The notes beneath the pieces are model-generated. The model was given only the letters and a program-made list of their open reading frames with translations. It ran no database searches and was not told where the DNA came from. A program made the translations under genes and the position numbers. Positions 35,612 through 43,741 of a stretch of DNA of 43,741 nt are shown one piece after another (within the stretch, counting starts at the first letter, position 1; the number at the start of each line of letters is the position of its first letter). The stretch comes from an uncultured Methylococcaceae bacterium (GTDB taxonomy: Bacteria; Pseudomonadota; Gammaproteobacteria; Methylococcales; Methylomonadaceae), in assembly GCA_903866825.1 (NCBI GenBank), contig CAIPPE010000069.1, forward strand, positions 1 through 43,741. The letters are read 5' to 3'.

Positions 35612-37747
35612 TTAGGTTTTAAACTGTAAACTCGCTCTGACACAACGCAAAATACCATAACTGTATTGGCCATCAAACAAATCATAAACAGGCCGTAGTG
35701 CATTTTGTTGTTCAGCCGGCAAAGCTAAAATGGCTTCTTCAATAGTGTTTATTTCTGCCACAGATAAGTCTAAAACATCAGTCAGTATTACCATGCCCTG
35801 CTCTAGGGCTTGGGAAAGATGGGTATAAATAGTGTCTTCCTTCAATGCTCTTTTCTGGGCAATCTGCTTAACAGTAAAGCCTAATTTGAATAAGTCTGCA
35901 GACTCAATAACTGTTTCTGGAATTTTACTATCAGCTGTAATGCCGGTAATATCTTTTATGACACCTAAAAAAGTTTCACCATAAAGCAGTAATTTTCGTT
36001 CCCCGATCCCTGAGAGTAATCCCATTTGTACCAAGTTGGCTGGTTTTGTTTCGACCATTGCCATTAGTGTGGCATCATTAAAAATGATATAGGGCGGCAC
36101 ATCTTGATCATCTGCAATCTCGCGGCGTTTAGATCGTAAGGCTTCCCATAGATTCTTATTGATATCCGTTTTACTAAACGCTTTACCAACGATTTTCTTA
36201 CCCAATCGACTCTTCTCGGGCTTGATATCCTTACGCAACATCAGTTGTTGTTCGCCACGCAAAATGGGACGACAACCCTCGGTAAGGTGTAAAACCCCAA
36301 AATGATCAAAATTAACAGATACCAAATTACGTGCCACTAACTGTCTAAACACGGATGACCATTGCTGCTCATCCAGATCTTTGCCGATACCGAAGGTTGA
36401 GAGCTTATCATGAGCAGCATTTTTAATTCGTTCGGTTACTTTACCCAGTAACACTTCAATCAGATAACCGACACCATAGCGTTGCCCGGTTCGGTAAATA
36501 CAGGACAACGCCTGTTGTGCAACCAGGGTTCCATCCCAGGTTTCTACTGTATCTAAACAGGTATCGCAATTATTACAGGGTTGCTCAAGCACATCACCAA
36601 AGTATTTTAATAAGCCCTGACGTCGACAATGCACCTGCTCACATAATGCCAGCATCGCATCCAGCTTATGCAGTTCTAAACGCTTATGGGCTTCATCGGC
36701 ATTAGAATCAGCCAACATTCTTCTTAAGGTAATTACATCTTGCAGACCATAGGCCATCCAGGCATTCGCAGGTAAACCATCACGCCCTGCCCTACCGGTT
36801 TCTTGATAATACGCTTCAACACTTTTAGGCAAATCCAGATGTGCAACAAAACGCACATTAGGCTTATCAATGCCCATACCAAAAGCAATGGTAGCGACAA
36901 TGACCAGACCTTCTTCCATCAAAAATCGATGTTGATGCCGATAGCGCAAGTCATTGGTCATGCCGGCATGATAAGCCAAAGCATTAATTCCTTTTGATCT
37001 TAACCACTCCGCCGTTTCATCAACTTTTTTACGGGATAGACAATAAACAATACCGGCATCACCTGCATGTTCAGCTTTTATAAAATCGATTAATTGTTGC
37101 CGTGAATTTTGTTTCTGCACAATTCGATAACGGATATTCGGACGATCAAACCCGCTAAGATAAAGCGGCGCTTGCTCTAAGCGTAAGCGTAGAATGATTT
37201 CTTGCCGGGTTTTTTCATCTGCCGTAGCCGTTAAAGCAATCCGGGGTATGCTTGGAAATTGCTCATGCAGCAAGGAGAGTTGTAAATAATCGACTCTAAA
37301 ATCATGTCCCCATTGAGACACGCAATGCGCTTCATCAATTGCAAACAAGGCTATTTTAATGCGTTGAAATAAAGCTAAAGTTCGTGCTGATGTTAATCTC
37401 TCTGGAGCAATGTATAACAAATCCAGTTCATTATTTAATAACTGCCGCTCAATATTACGGACATCATCAAGGGCTAAGGTAGAGTTTAAAAAGGCAGCTC
37501 TAACACCCAGTTGAAGTAAGGCGCTGACTTGATCCTGCATTAGGGCAATCAAAGGTGAAATAACAATACCTACACCCGGTCTTATTAATGCAGGAATCTG
37601 ATAACATAAGGATTTACCACCTCCGGTTGGCATTAAAACTAAGGCGTCCTGCCCTGATAATACGGTTTCAATAGCCGCCAGTTGCTGGCCTCTAAAGCAA
37701 TCATAGCCAAAAACAGCCTTAAGTATTTCAGTAGGCCTATTACTCAC
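35612..37747 (-). CDS. recQ: ATP-dependent DNA helicase RecQ
   Basis: This 711-residue helicase unwinds DNA in recombination repair. Motif I is [13 protein letters not shown], motif II is [14 protein letters not shown], and the C-terminal helicase motif is [14 protein letters not shown]. The zinc region has the cysteines of [10 protein letters not shown] and CNNCDTC. A winged-helix domain follows, then an HRDC domain ([14 protein letters not shown]...). It extends about 100 residues beyond E. coli RecQ; the extension (about 620-680, [20 protein letters not shown]) resembles the RecQ helix-turn-helix tail seen in some bacteria. It diverges from gshA, with 96 bases between them. Confidence 0.95.
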   Translation of the reverse strand: MSNRPTEILKAVFGYDCFRGQQLAAIETVLSGQDALVLMPTGGGKSLCYQIPALIRPGVGIVISPLIALMQDQVSALLQLGVRAAFLNSTLALDDVRNIERQLLNNELDLLYIAPERLTSARTLALFQRIKIALFAIDEAHCVSQWGHDFRVDYLQLSLLHEQFPSIPRIALTATADEKTRQEIILRLRLEQAPLYLSGFDRPNIRYRIVQKQNSRQQLIDFIKAEHAGDAGIVYCLSRKKVDETAEWLRSKGINALAYHAGMTNDLRYRHQHRFLMEEGLVIVATIAFGMGIDKPNVRFVAHLDLPKSVEAYYQETGRAGRDGLPANAWMAYGLQDVITLRRMLADSNADEAHKRLELHKLDAMLALCEQVHCRRQGLLKYFGDVLEQPCNNCDTCLDTVETWDGTLVAQQALSCIYRTGQRYGVGYLIEVLLGKVTERIKNAAHDKLSTFGIGKDLDEQQWSSVFRQLVARNLVSVNFDHFGVLHLTEGCRPILRGEQQLMLRKDIKPEKSRLGKKIVGKAFSKTDINKNLWEALRSKRREIADDQDVPPYIIFNDATLMAMVETKPANLVQMGLLSGIGERKLLLYGETFLGVIKDITGITADSKIPETVIESADLFKLGFTVKQIAQKRALKEDTIYTHLSQALEQGMVILTDVLDLSVAEINTIEEAILALPAEQQNALRPVYDLFDGQYSYGILRCVRASLQFKT

Positions 37748-37796
37748 TGTTTAATTCTCATACTACGATATTATTTCTTCAATCAGTTAAACCCTT

Positions 37797-37802
37797 TATA
37801 AT
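37797..37802 (+). promoter_or_regulatory. Candidate -10 box of gshA
   Basis: A perfect TATAAT lies 42 bases upstream of the gshA start codon in the recQ-gshA divergent gap. The -35 region is weak (TTCTTC-like), so the call is tentative. Confidence 0.4.
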
Positions 37803-37843
37803 AGGTCAATTATACAGGACTGCAGGGAACACACGCCGACTCT

Positions 37844-39430
37844 ATGACGTATTTTACGAATAAGCTTTCAACGCGACTTGATCAACTCCTCGAACATGAT
37901 CGTCAACATCTACTTTGCGGGGGATTTAAAGGCATTGAAAAAGAAAGTCTACGCATCGGGCAGGATGGTCATATAGCAAAAACAACGCATCCCATTGCGC
38001 TGGGTTCAGCACTGACTCATCCCACTATAACGACAGATTATTCTGAGGCCCTAATTGAATTAATTACTCCACCGTTCGAGAATATCTGCGATAGTCTGGA
38101 TTATTTACAACATATTCATCAATTTGTTTACGATCACCTTGATGGCGAAATGCTGCTGGGTGCGAGTATGCCCTGTGGAATCGACGGTGATGAAAGCATC
38201 CCTATTGCAGAATATGGCCCTTCTAATATTGGCCGCATGAAGCATGTGTATCGTCATGGTTTATGGCACCGCTATGGCAGAACCATGCAATCTATTGCGG
38301 GTATTCATTTTAATTATTCGGTCCCTGAATCCCTATGGCCGATATTACACCAGCAGGAAAACAGCCCACTTAACATCGAGCAGTTTAGGGCTGAAGCGTA
38401 TTTTGGTCTGATCAGAAACTTTCAGCGTGTCGGCTGGTTAATTCTTTATTTGTTCGGCGCATCACCGGCTATTTGCAAAAACTTCTTTAAAAGTCGCCCG
38501 GATTTGATGAATCAATTTGAATGGTTTGATCAAACTACTTTGTATCATCCTTATGCCACTTCATTGCGGATGAGTGATATTGGGTATAAGAGTAAAAACC
38601 AGGCGAATCTCAAAATCGATTACAACTCTTTGACGGGTTACGTTGATAGTTTGAGTCAGGCTATTGAAACCCCCTATGCAGACTATGAAAAAATAGGGGT
38701 GATTGTGGATGGCAAGTACCAGCAACTCAATTGTAATATCCTACAAATTGAAAACGAGTTTTATAGCACTATTCGCCCCAAACAAATAATAAACTCTGGT
38801 GAAAAGCCAACGCTTGCACTTAAAAAGCGCGGTGTTCGTTATATAGAAATGCGCTCTCTGGATTTGGATTTATTCAACCCGATTGGCATAGATGAAGCTA
38901 AAGCGCGTTTTATTGAAGCGCTTTTACTGACCTGTCTGTTAAAAGATAGCCCCCATATTTCTGATCTGGATCACCAGGTCAATAACGCTAATCAATTAGC
39001 CGTTGCCAATAAGGGTCGAAAACCAGGACTATTAATTGATAGAGGCAATGAGAAAATTTTACTCACTGACTGGGCTTCACAAATACTGGAAGCTATGCGA
39101 CCCATTTGTGAAATTTTAGACAACGAAGATGATACTAAACCCTATACTGCTGCACTCGCAAAACAACAAGCTTTAGTTGAAGACCCGAGTTTAACGGCAT
39201 CAGCAAGAATCTTGTCCAGCCTGTCCGAGACTCAGTTACCTTTTAGTCGATATGCTATTAAAAAATCTACAGAACATGCGCAATATTTTAGACAAGCAGC
39301 CTTAGACGATAAGCTGACGAATGAATTTACCCAGATGGCTGCACAGTCAATTGCCAAGCAAAAAGAACTCGAATCGAAAGAACAACTTCCTTTTGACGAA
39401 TTCTTAAAGCGCTATTTCTCACAGACTTAA
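37844..39430 (+). CDS. gshA: Glutamate-cysteine ligase (class I)
   Basis: This 528-residue enzyme joins glutamate and cysteine, the first step of glutathione synthesis. It follows the proteobacterial GshA pattern: [60 protein letters not shown] and [15 protein letters not shown]. The length matches E. coli GshA. The ATG at 37844 has no strong ribosome binding site. The APS reductase gene starts 14 bases after its stop, so the two probably form an operon that couples cysteine production to glutathione. Confidence 0.95.
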   Translation: MTYFTNKLSTRLDQLLEHDRQHLLCGGFKGIEKESLRIGQDGHIAKTTHPIALGSALTHPTITTDYSEALIELITPPFENICDSLDYLQHIHQFVYDHLDGEMLLGASMPCGIDGDESIPIAEYGPSNIGRMKHVYRHGLWHRYGRTMQSIAGIHFNYSVPESLWPILHQQENSPLNIEQFRAEAYFGLIRNFQRVGWLILYLFGASPAICKNFFKSRPDLMNQFEWFDQTTLYHPYATSLRMSDIGYKSKNQANLKIDYNSLTGYVDSLSQAIETPYADYEKIGVIVDGKYQQLNCNILQIENEFYSTIRPKQIINSGEKPTLALKKRGVRYIEMRSLDLDLFNPIGIDEAKARFIEALLLTCLLKDSPHISDLDHQVNNANQLAVANKGRKPGLLIDRGNEKILLTDWASQILEAMRPICEILDNEDDTKPYTAALAKQQALVEDPSLTASARILSSLSETQLPFSRYAIKKSTEHAQYFRQAALDDKLTNEFTQMAAQSIAKQKELESKEQLPFDEFLKRYFSQT

Positions 39431-39444
39431 ATATAAATATATCC

Positions 39445-40161
39445 ATGACAGCTTTAAATATTGAGTCATTGCAAACTGAGTTGGCTAATAAGAATCCCCG
39501 AACCATTCTTAAAAAAGCCCTGGAACTCTACGATAATGTGGCTATTTCTTTTAGTGGCGCGGAAGATGTCATCCTGATTGATATGGCCACTAAAATTAGA
39601 AAAGATGTTCAGGTCTTTTCTCTGGATACAGGTCGTTTACATCCAGAAACGTACCGATTTATTGAAAAAGTCCGTAAGCATTATCAAATAGACATAGAGC
39701 TATTAACACCAGACCGGGATAAACTCGATAGTTTCGTCAAAACCAAAGGCTTGTTCAGCTTTTATGAGGATGGTCATCATGAATGCTGTGGTATTCGTAA
39801 AGTTGAACCTTTAACGCGCAAATTAGCTCACGTTGATGCATGGATCACCGGTCAACGTAAAGATCAAAGTTTAGATACGCGGCAAGATATCCCTGAAGTA
39901 CAAATAGACACCACTTTTTCAACGTCAGAAAGTACATTGATTAAGTTTAATCCATTATTAAACTGGTCTTCTGCCCAGGTGTGGGATTATATCGAAGCCT
40001 ATCAAGTGCCTTTTAACGAGTTACATGAAAAAGGCTTTATTAGTATCGGCTGTGAACCGTGTACCAGGACCGCATTACCCAATCAACATGAACGTGTCGG
40101 CCGGTGGTGGTGGGAATCAGGTAAAAAAGAATGTGGTCTGCACGCAGGTAATTTGAAGTAA
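39445..40161 (+). CDS. cysH: Assimilatory APS reductase with 4Fe-4S site (CysH-type)
   Basis: This 238-residue PAPS/APS reductase makes sulfite from activated sulfate. The nucleotide-binding loop is [14 protein letters not shown]. The iron-sulfur cysteines are C114 and C115 ([12 protein letters not shown]) plus C203 and C206 (GCEPCTR), the double-pair pattern of APS-type enzymes rather than classical E. coli CysH. The catalytic cysteine is C230 in KKECGLH. It follows gshA by 14 bases. The stop is followed by a long perfect hairpin shared with clpB. The substrate is inferred to be APS from the cluster motif. Confidence 0.92.
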   Translation: MTALNIESLQTELANKNPRTILKKALELYDNVAISFSGAEDVILIDMATKIRKDVQVFSLDTGRLHPETYRFIEKVRKHYQIDIELLTPDRDKLDSFVKTKGLFSFYEDGHHECCGIRKVEPLTRKLAHVDAWITGQRKDQSLDTRQDIPEVQIDTTFSTSESTLIKFNPLLNWSSAQVWDYIEAYQVPFNELHEKGFISIGCEPCTRTALPNQHERVGRWWWESGKKECGLHAGNLK

Positions 40162-40184
40162 CGCTAACAAACAATATTAAGCCA

Positions 40185-40218
40185 GGTTAGAGGCGTATTG
40201 ATGACTACGCCTCTAACC
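40185..40218. terminator. Bidirectional terminator between cysH and clpB
   Basis: GGTTAGAGGCGTA (40185-40197) and TACGCCTCTAACC (40206-40218) are perfect 13-base complements around an 8-base loop. The hairpin lies between two convergent stop codons. Confidence 0.85.
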
Positions 40219-40225
40219 ATAAAAC

Positions 40226-42802
40226 TTAGGCCTTTGTAAACTTTAACCCCTCTGCGTTAACAGTTACAACAATAATATCACCCGCCACAAAATGGCCCGC
40301 CAGAAGCTCTTGCGATAACGGGTTTTCCAAGAGTTGCTGAATCGCTCTTTTCATTGGTCTTGCCCCATAAACAGGATCAAAGCCGGCTTCTCCCAATATA
40401 TCCAAGGCTTCTGAACTGATGTCAAAACCAATCTCTTTTGCCTGCAAACGATCACGAAGAAATTCAATTTGAATCGCTGAAATGGCTCTAATTTGTTCAC
40501 GCGCCAAGGGATGAAACACAACTGCCTCGTCAATACGATTGATAAATTCCGGCCTAAAATGCTGCCCCACTCTTTCCATAACCGCCGCTTTCATGACCGG
40601 ATATAGCGCTTCACCGGCTAGTTCCTGAATAATGTCAGAACCAATGTTTGAGGTCATCACAACCACTGTATTTCTAAAGTCAACCGTTCTACCTTGACCA
40701 TCGGTTAAACGTCCATCATCCAGTACTTGCAGCAAAATATTAAACACGTCAGGGTGGGCTTTTTCAATCTCATCCATTAGAATGACTGAATACGGTTTAC
40801 GTCTGACAAGTTCAGTCAGATACCCGCCTTCTTCATAACCCACATACCCCGGAGGCGCACCTATCAAGCGAGCGACTGAATGCTTTTCCATAAACTCGGA
40901 CATATCAATACGCACCATTGCATCCGGCGTATCAAACATAAACTCTGCCAAGGCTTTGCAGAGTTCAGTCTTGCCCACCCCAGTTGGTCCCAAGAACAAA
41001 AACGAACCATTCGGACGATTAGGATCAGATAAACCGGCTCTGGAGCGACGTATCGCATTACTTACCGCTTTAAGCGCTTCATCTTGACCCACAACACGCT
41101 GTCTTAAATAATCTTCCATGCGTAATAGTTTATCCCGTTCGCCTTCCATCATTTTAGAAACTGGGATACCTGTCCATTTTGAAACGACTTCGGCAATTTC
41201 TTCATCAGTTACTTTATTGCGTAACAAAGTCATCTTTTGAGTTTCTGTAGAAGAAGACAACGTTAACTGCTTTTCTAACTCAGGAATAATGCCAAATTTT
41301 AACTCGGACATACGCCCTAAATCATTTGCACGACTCGCTGCCTCCAATTCTGTTTTTGCATGTTCAAGCTTTTCTTTAATGGTCGCAGAGCCTTGAAACA
41401 TAGCTTTTTCTGACTTCCAGATTTCTTCCAAATCAGAATATTCCTTTTCTAGTGTAGCAATATCTTCTTCTAGACTTTCCAGGCGTTTTTTAGACGCTGC
41501 ATCAGTTTCTTTTTTTAAGGCTACCTGTTCCATTTTTAATTGGATCAACCTTCGAAATAATCGATCCATTTCTTCAGGCTTAGAATCAATCTCCATACGA
41601 ATCCGACTAGCCGCTTCATCAATTAAATCGATCGCCTTGTCGGGTAATTGTCGATCAGCAATATAACGGTAAGATAAGGTTGCAGCGGCCACAATGGCAG
41701 GGTCTGTAATAACTACCCCGTGATGAACCTCATACTTTTCTTTTAACCCCCGTAAAATGGCGATAGTATCTTCAACTGAAGGCTCATCTACCATCACTTT
41801 TTGAAAGCGTCGTTCTAACGCGGCATCTTTTTCAATATATTTGCGGTATTCATCTAACGTTGTTGCGCCAACGCAATGTAATTCACCCCGTGCCAGAGCA
41901 GGTTTTAACATATTGCCGGCATCCATTGCACCTTCAGCTTTACCTGCACCTACCATGGTATGCAATTCATCAATAAACAGAATTACTTGGCCTTCTTGCT
42001 TGGCAAGATCATTTAAAACTGCTTTGAGACGTTCTTCAAATTCACCCCGAAACTTAGCACCCGCAATCAAAGCCGCCATATCTAACGAGAGTACTTGCTT
42101 ACCTTTAATCCCTTCAGGCACTTCACCATTCACAATTCGCTGTGCCAAACCTTCAACAATCGCCGTTTTACCCACCCCTGGCTCACCAATGAGCACAGGA
42201 TTATTTTTTGTGCGGCGTTGTAGCACCTGAATAGTTCTGCGAATCTCATCATCACGACCAATCACGGGATCTAACTTGCCTTGTTCGGCACGCTCAGTTA
42301 GATCGATAGTATATTTTTTTAAAGCTTGGCGTTGATCTTCAGCGTTTGGATCATCAACTGCTTCACCGCCACGCATTTTATCAATAGCGGTTTCGACTAA
42401 TTTCTTATTGAGTCCTGATTTTTTAAAGAGCTCATTTAAAAAGCCCTTTTCTTCACAAGCGGCTAACAGAAATAGTTCACTTGAAATGAATTTATCATTA
42501 CGTTTTTGAGCCAGTTTATCGGTTAAGTTAAGCAGCCTGGATAATTCATTGGAGACCTGAACGTCACCACCTGAACCGCTTACCGTAGCTATCCTGGCTA
42601 ACTCTTTAACCAATTCAGTCCGCAATAACTGAGTGTTAACGCCTAGTTGAGCTAATAACGGTTTGATAGTACCGCCTTCCTGGTCTAACAGAGCGGTCAT
42701 TAAATGGGCCGGCTCTATAAATTGATGGTCTTTTCCCAAGGCCAAACTTTGTGCATCAGCTATTGCAGCCTGAAATTTGCTGGTTAATTTGTCCATCCGC
42801 AT
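40226..42802 (-). CDS. clpB: ClpB disaggregase (heat-shock AAA+ chaperone)
   Basis: This 858-residue hexameric chaperone rescues aggregated proteins with DnaK. The N-domain starts [19 protein letters not shown]. The first AAA+ module has Walker [14 protein letters not shown] and Walker [15 protein letters not shown] middle coiled coil (about 410-525) distinguishes ClpB from ClpA. The second module has Walker [16 protein letters not shown] and [14 protein letters not shown]. Length is normal. The ATG at 42802 follows AAAAGGTAATTACA, a usable ribosome binding site; an ATG two codons later is also possible. A sigma-32-like promoter lies 37 to 65 bases upstream, which fits heat induction. Confidence 0.97.
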   Translation of the reverse strand: MRMDKLTSKFQAAIADAQSLALGKDHQFIEPAHLMTALLDQEGGTIKPLLAQLGVNTQLLRTELVKELARIATVSGSGGDVQVSNELSRLLNLTDKLAQKRNDKFISSELFLLAACEEKGFLNELFKKSGLNKKLVETAIDKMRGGEAVDDPNAEDQRQALKKYTIDLTERAEQGKLDPVIGRDDEIRRTIQVLQRRTKNNPVLIGEPGVGKTAIVEGLAQRIVNGEVPEGIKGKQVLSLDMAALIAGAKFRGEFEERLKAVLNDLAKQEGQVILFIDELHTMVGAGKAEGAMDAGNMLKPALARGELHCVGATTLDEYRKYIEKDAALERRFQKVMVDEPSVEDTIAILRGLKEKYEVHHGVVITDPAIVAAATLSYRYIADRQLPDKAIDLIDEAASRIRMEIDSKPEEMDRLFRRLIQLKMEQVALKKETDAASKKRLESLEEDIATLEKEYSDLEEIWKSEKAMFQGSATIKEKLEHAKTELEAASRANDLGRMSELKFGIIPELEKQLTLSSSTETQKMTLLRNKVTDEEIAEVVSKWTGIPVSKMMEGERDKLLRMEDYLRQRVVGQDEALKAVSNAIRRSRAGLSDPNRPNGSFLFLGPTGVGKTELCKALAEFMFDTPDAMVRIDMSEFMEKHSVARLIGAPPGYVGYEEGGYLTELVRRKPYSVILMDEIEKAHPDVFNILLQVLDDGRLTDGQGRTVDFRNTVVVMTSNIGSDIIQELAGEALYPVMKAAVMERVGQHFRPEFINRIDEAVVFHPLAREQIRAISAIQIEFLRDRLQAKEIGFDISSEALDILGEAGFDPVYGARPMKRAIQQLLENPLSQELLAGHFVAGDIIVVTVNAEGLKFTKA

Positions 42803-42838
42803 TGTAATTACCTTTTAAAAAGATTTAAGTTAACGCTG

Positions 42839-42867
42839 ATATTAGGGATCATCAGAACTATTTCAAG
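42839..42867 (-). promoter_or_regulatory. Sigma-32 (heat-shock) promoter of clpB
   Basis: On the reverse strand CTTGAAA (42867-42861) is followed after 13 bases by CCCTAATAT (42847-42839). This closely fits the RpoH consensus CTTGAAA-N(11-16)-CCCCATNT. It sits upstream of the expected heat-shock gene clpB. Confidence 0.75.
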
Positions 42868-42965
42868 CAAGCTCAAAGAAATAATGGCTAATTACTTAAT
42901 CAGGATATTCCCCGCCCACCTCAAAGAAGTCCACTAACTTATGAGATTATGAATGCTTATTCATT

Positions 42966-42993
42966 AGCTTCCCAGGAAATCCAGCTGTTATCG
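42966..42993 (+). repeat. 28-base direct repeat, copy 1
   Basis: Bases 42966-42993 begin AGCTTCCCAGGAAATCCAGC and end GTTATCG. They are identical to 43006-43033, giving a 40-base period with a 12-base spacer. Part of copy 1 (GAAATCCA, 42976-42983) pairs with TGGATTTC (42995-43002) to form an 8-base hairpin. Confidence 0.9.
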
Positions 42994-43005
42994 ATGGATT
43001 TCACA

Positions 43006-43033
43006 AGCTTCCCAGGAAATCCAGCTGTTATCG
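43006..43033 (+). repeat. 28-base direct repeat, copy 2
   Basis: Second identical copy of the 28-base unit at 42966. Only two copies exist, so it is not a CRISPR array. Confidence 0.9.
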
Positions 43034-43134
43034 TTGTGTACCTTATACTAAATGTGCTGGTCATCATATAGGTAGTTATACTTATAGGCTTTAGCTTCAA
43101 AACTTTTACAATGACTGTCAGTTATTAAATATTT

Positions 43135-43218
43135 ATTGTTATTGGGGGACGGTATGAATAAGACTGCCGAGGATATTTAGTCCTACTGACTGAAGCTTTA
43201 GGCTTCCCGAATAACAAT
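43135..43218 (+). other. Foldable 84-base element of unknown nature
   Basis: The outer arms ATTGTTATT (43135-43143) and AATAACAAT (43210-43218) pair perfectly, extended by GGG (43145-43147) with CCC (43206-43208) after one mismatch. Inside are at least two small hairpins: AGGA with TCCT (43170-43173, 43181-43184), and GAAGC with GCTTC (43192-43196, 43202-43206), the latter competing for one base of the outer stem. The fold is branched. It could be a mobile-element end or a small RNA. No coding frame explains it. Confidence 0.45.
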
Positions 43219-43622
43219 GAAGACACGGGGTACACAAGATTAAGGCGCGTAATAACGTAGGTTATAAACTCACCTTTTTCTAAAACCTAGGTACTACCAT
43301 ATAGGATAAACCAGAAAAATATAAAGGTATTTAAAAATATATCTGAAGAAGCATACTCATTAGTAGAATGAACCGCTGATTAGTATCGAGAAAAGTACTC
43401 ATCTTTTGAAGACTCGCACTGTAGCTTAGGTGGTTTGTGTAGAGGTGCATTAAAGCAAGCACAAAAAATTAGTAACAGTAAAACTTGGTGTCGATAACTT
43501 CCTTGTTTACCAATCAAGTTCTTTGCTGTATTCCTCTACAGGCGTTGCCAGCCCTTCTATAATCGAATCTCTCATATCGGGTAGACTCAGTAAGTAAAGT
43601 CAGCAATTCCCAATTTAAAGCC

Positions 43623-43741
43623 TTAGGTTTTAACTGGTGATTCGATCCCGCCATTTAGCATAAATTGCATCAGATGTTGCCAGTTATCAAAAGGGATAAA
43701 TTGCAGTAGCGTACGTAAGTTTTCGAAGAAAGTTCGCCTGG
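43623..43741 (-). CDS. Partial transposase-like C-terminus, cut by the window edge
   Basis: An open frame enters from beyond the right edge and ends at TAA 43623-43625, giving 38 codons. The residues TFFENLRTLLQFIPFDNW and HLMQFMLNGG resemble the C-terminal tail of DDE (IS4-like) transposases. The start and catalytic core are outside the window. Family assignment is by impression of the tail only. Confidence 0.35.
   Translation of the reverse strand, partial: RRTFFENLRTLLQFIPFDNWQHLMQFMLNGGIESPVKT

Larger units (their letters stand above)
42868..43622. other. Gene-poor interval upstream of clpB
   Basis: No gene of useful length is supported on either strand. The interval holds a 28-base direct repeat pair, a nested hairpin, and an 84-base foldable element. 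A 22-codon reverse frame (43507-43575) is too short to call. The sequence resembles eroded accessory or mobile DNA. Confidence 0.5.

Noticed and set aside
41841-42230. A 129-codon forward frame opposite clpB
   Set aside because: It is the antisense shadow of a conserved AAA+ gene, with composition typical of such shadows.
42966-43033. Possible CRISPR array
   Set aside because: Only two 28-base copies with a 12-base spacer, no cas gene, and the spacer is too short.
43135-43218. Possible tRNA because of a branched fold
   Set aside because: There is no T-loop consensus, no anticodon-arm geometry and no CCA-type acceptor end.
43507-43575. A 22-codon reverse frame (MRDSIIEGLATPVEEYSKEL...)
   Set aside because: It reads like a protein start but is short, has no ribosome binding site and cannot be tied to a family.

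Overview
The window looks like chromosomal DNA from a gammaproteobacterium of moderate to low GC. The gene types and sequences (MdtABC-type pump, cytochrome c', a divergent Tat-exported superoxide dismutase, a decayed draG, 4Fe-4S APS reductase beside gshA) suggest a Methylococcales-like methanotroph. This is inference: there is no rRNA, tRNA or methane monooxygenase gene here to prove it. The left edge coincides exactly with the end of an ISAs1-family insertion sequence, and the right edge cuts a transposase-like frame, so the contig may be bounded by mobile repeats.

Layout. (1) 1-1203: a complete ISAs1-type element, ending 40 bases before a hybrid sensor histidine kinase gene with four PAS domains, one of them a LOV-like domain that has lost two flavin contacts. 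(2) 4400-14149: a TetR/CecR-type regulator followed by a complete tripartite RND efflux operon (adaptor, two different permeases of MdtB and MdtC type, outer-membrane lipoprotein factor). (3) 14150-14600: a gene-free stretch with palindromes, then tonB-exbB-exbD. (4) 16852-23949: a run of same-strand genes for exported or membrane proteins, mostly redox: an SMP-30-like lactonase, a Tat-exported dienelactone hydrolase, a DsbD/ScsB-like thiol reductase, a CPFV redoxin, a cytochrome b561-type protein, cytochrome c' and a Tat-type SOD. Hairpin terminators split these into transcription units. (5) 24048-25022: a reverse-strand secreted GH12 beta-glucanase and a 49-residue membrane protein, with palindromic operator-like sites. 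(6) 25144-28345: an accessory zone with a draG pseudogene (two frameshifts and a stop), a Gly/Tyr-rich lipoprotein, a Sel1-repeat protein, a YajG-like lipoprotein and the tail of an Rpn-type nuclease. (7) 28580-29989: a YjjJ-like HipA kinase cut short by a TGA, with 32 further codons and a strong terminator behind it. (8) 30031-42802: housekeeping genes: phosphomannomutase, MscK-type channel, flavin reductase, RecQ, GshA, APS reductase and ClpB with a good sigma-32 promoter. (9) 42868-43741: gene-poor DNA with a 28-base direct repeat and an 84-base foldable element.

How the genes work together. The efflux operon is self-contained, with its own regulator. TonB-ExbBD energises outer-membrane uptake. 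The exported cluster plausibly manages thiol, haem and superoxide chemistry in the periplasm. GshA and APS reductase join reductive sulfur assimilation to glutathione synthesis. Three convergent gene pairs (yjjJ/manB, mscK/flavin reductase, cysH/clpB) each share one long hairpin that could terminate both strands.

No complete, clearly new multi-gene system was found. The best candidates for a second look are the envelope redox cluster, the altered LOV kinase, the interrupted HipA-like toxin and the structured right-end element.
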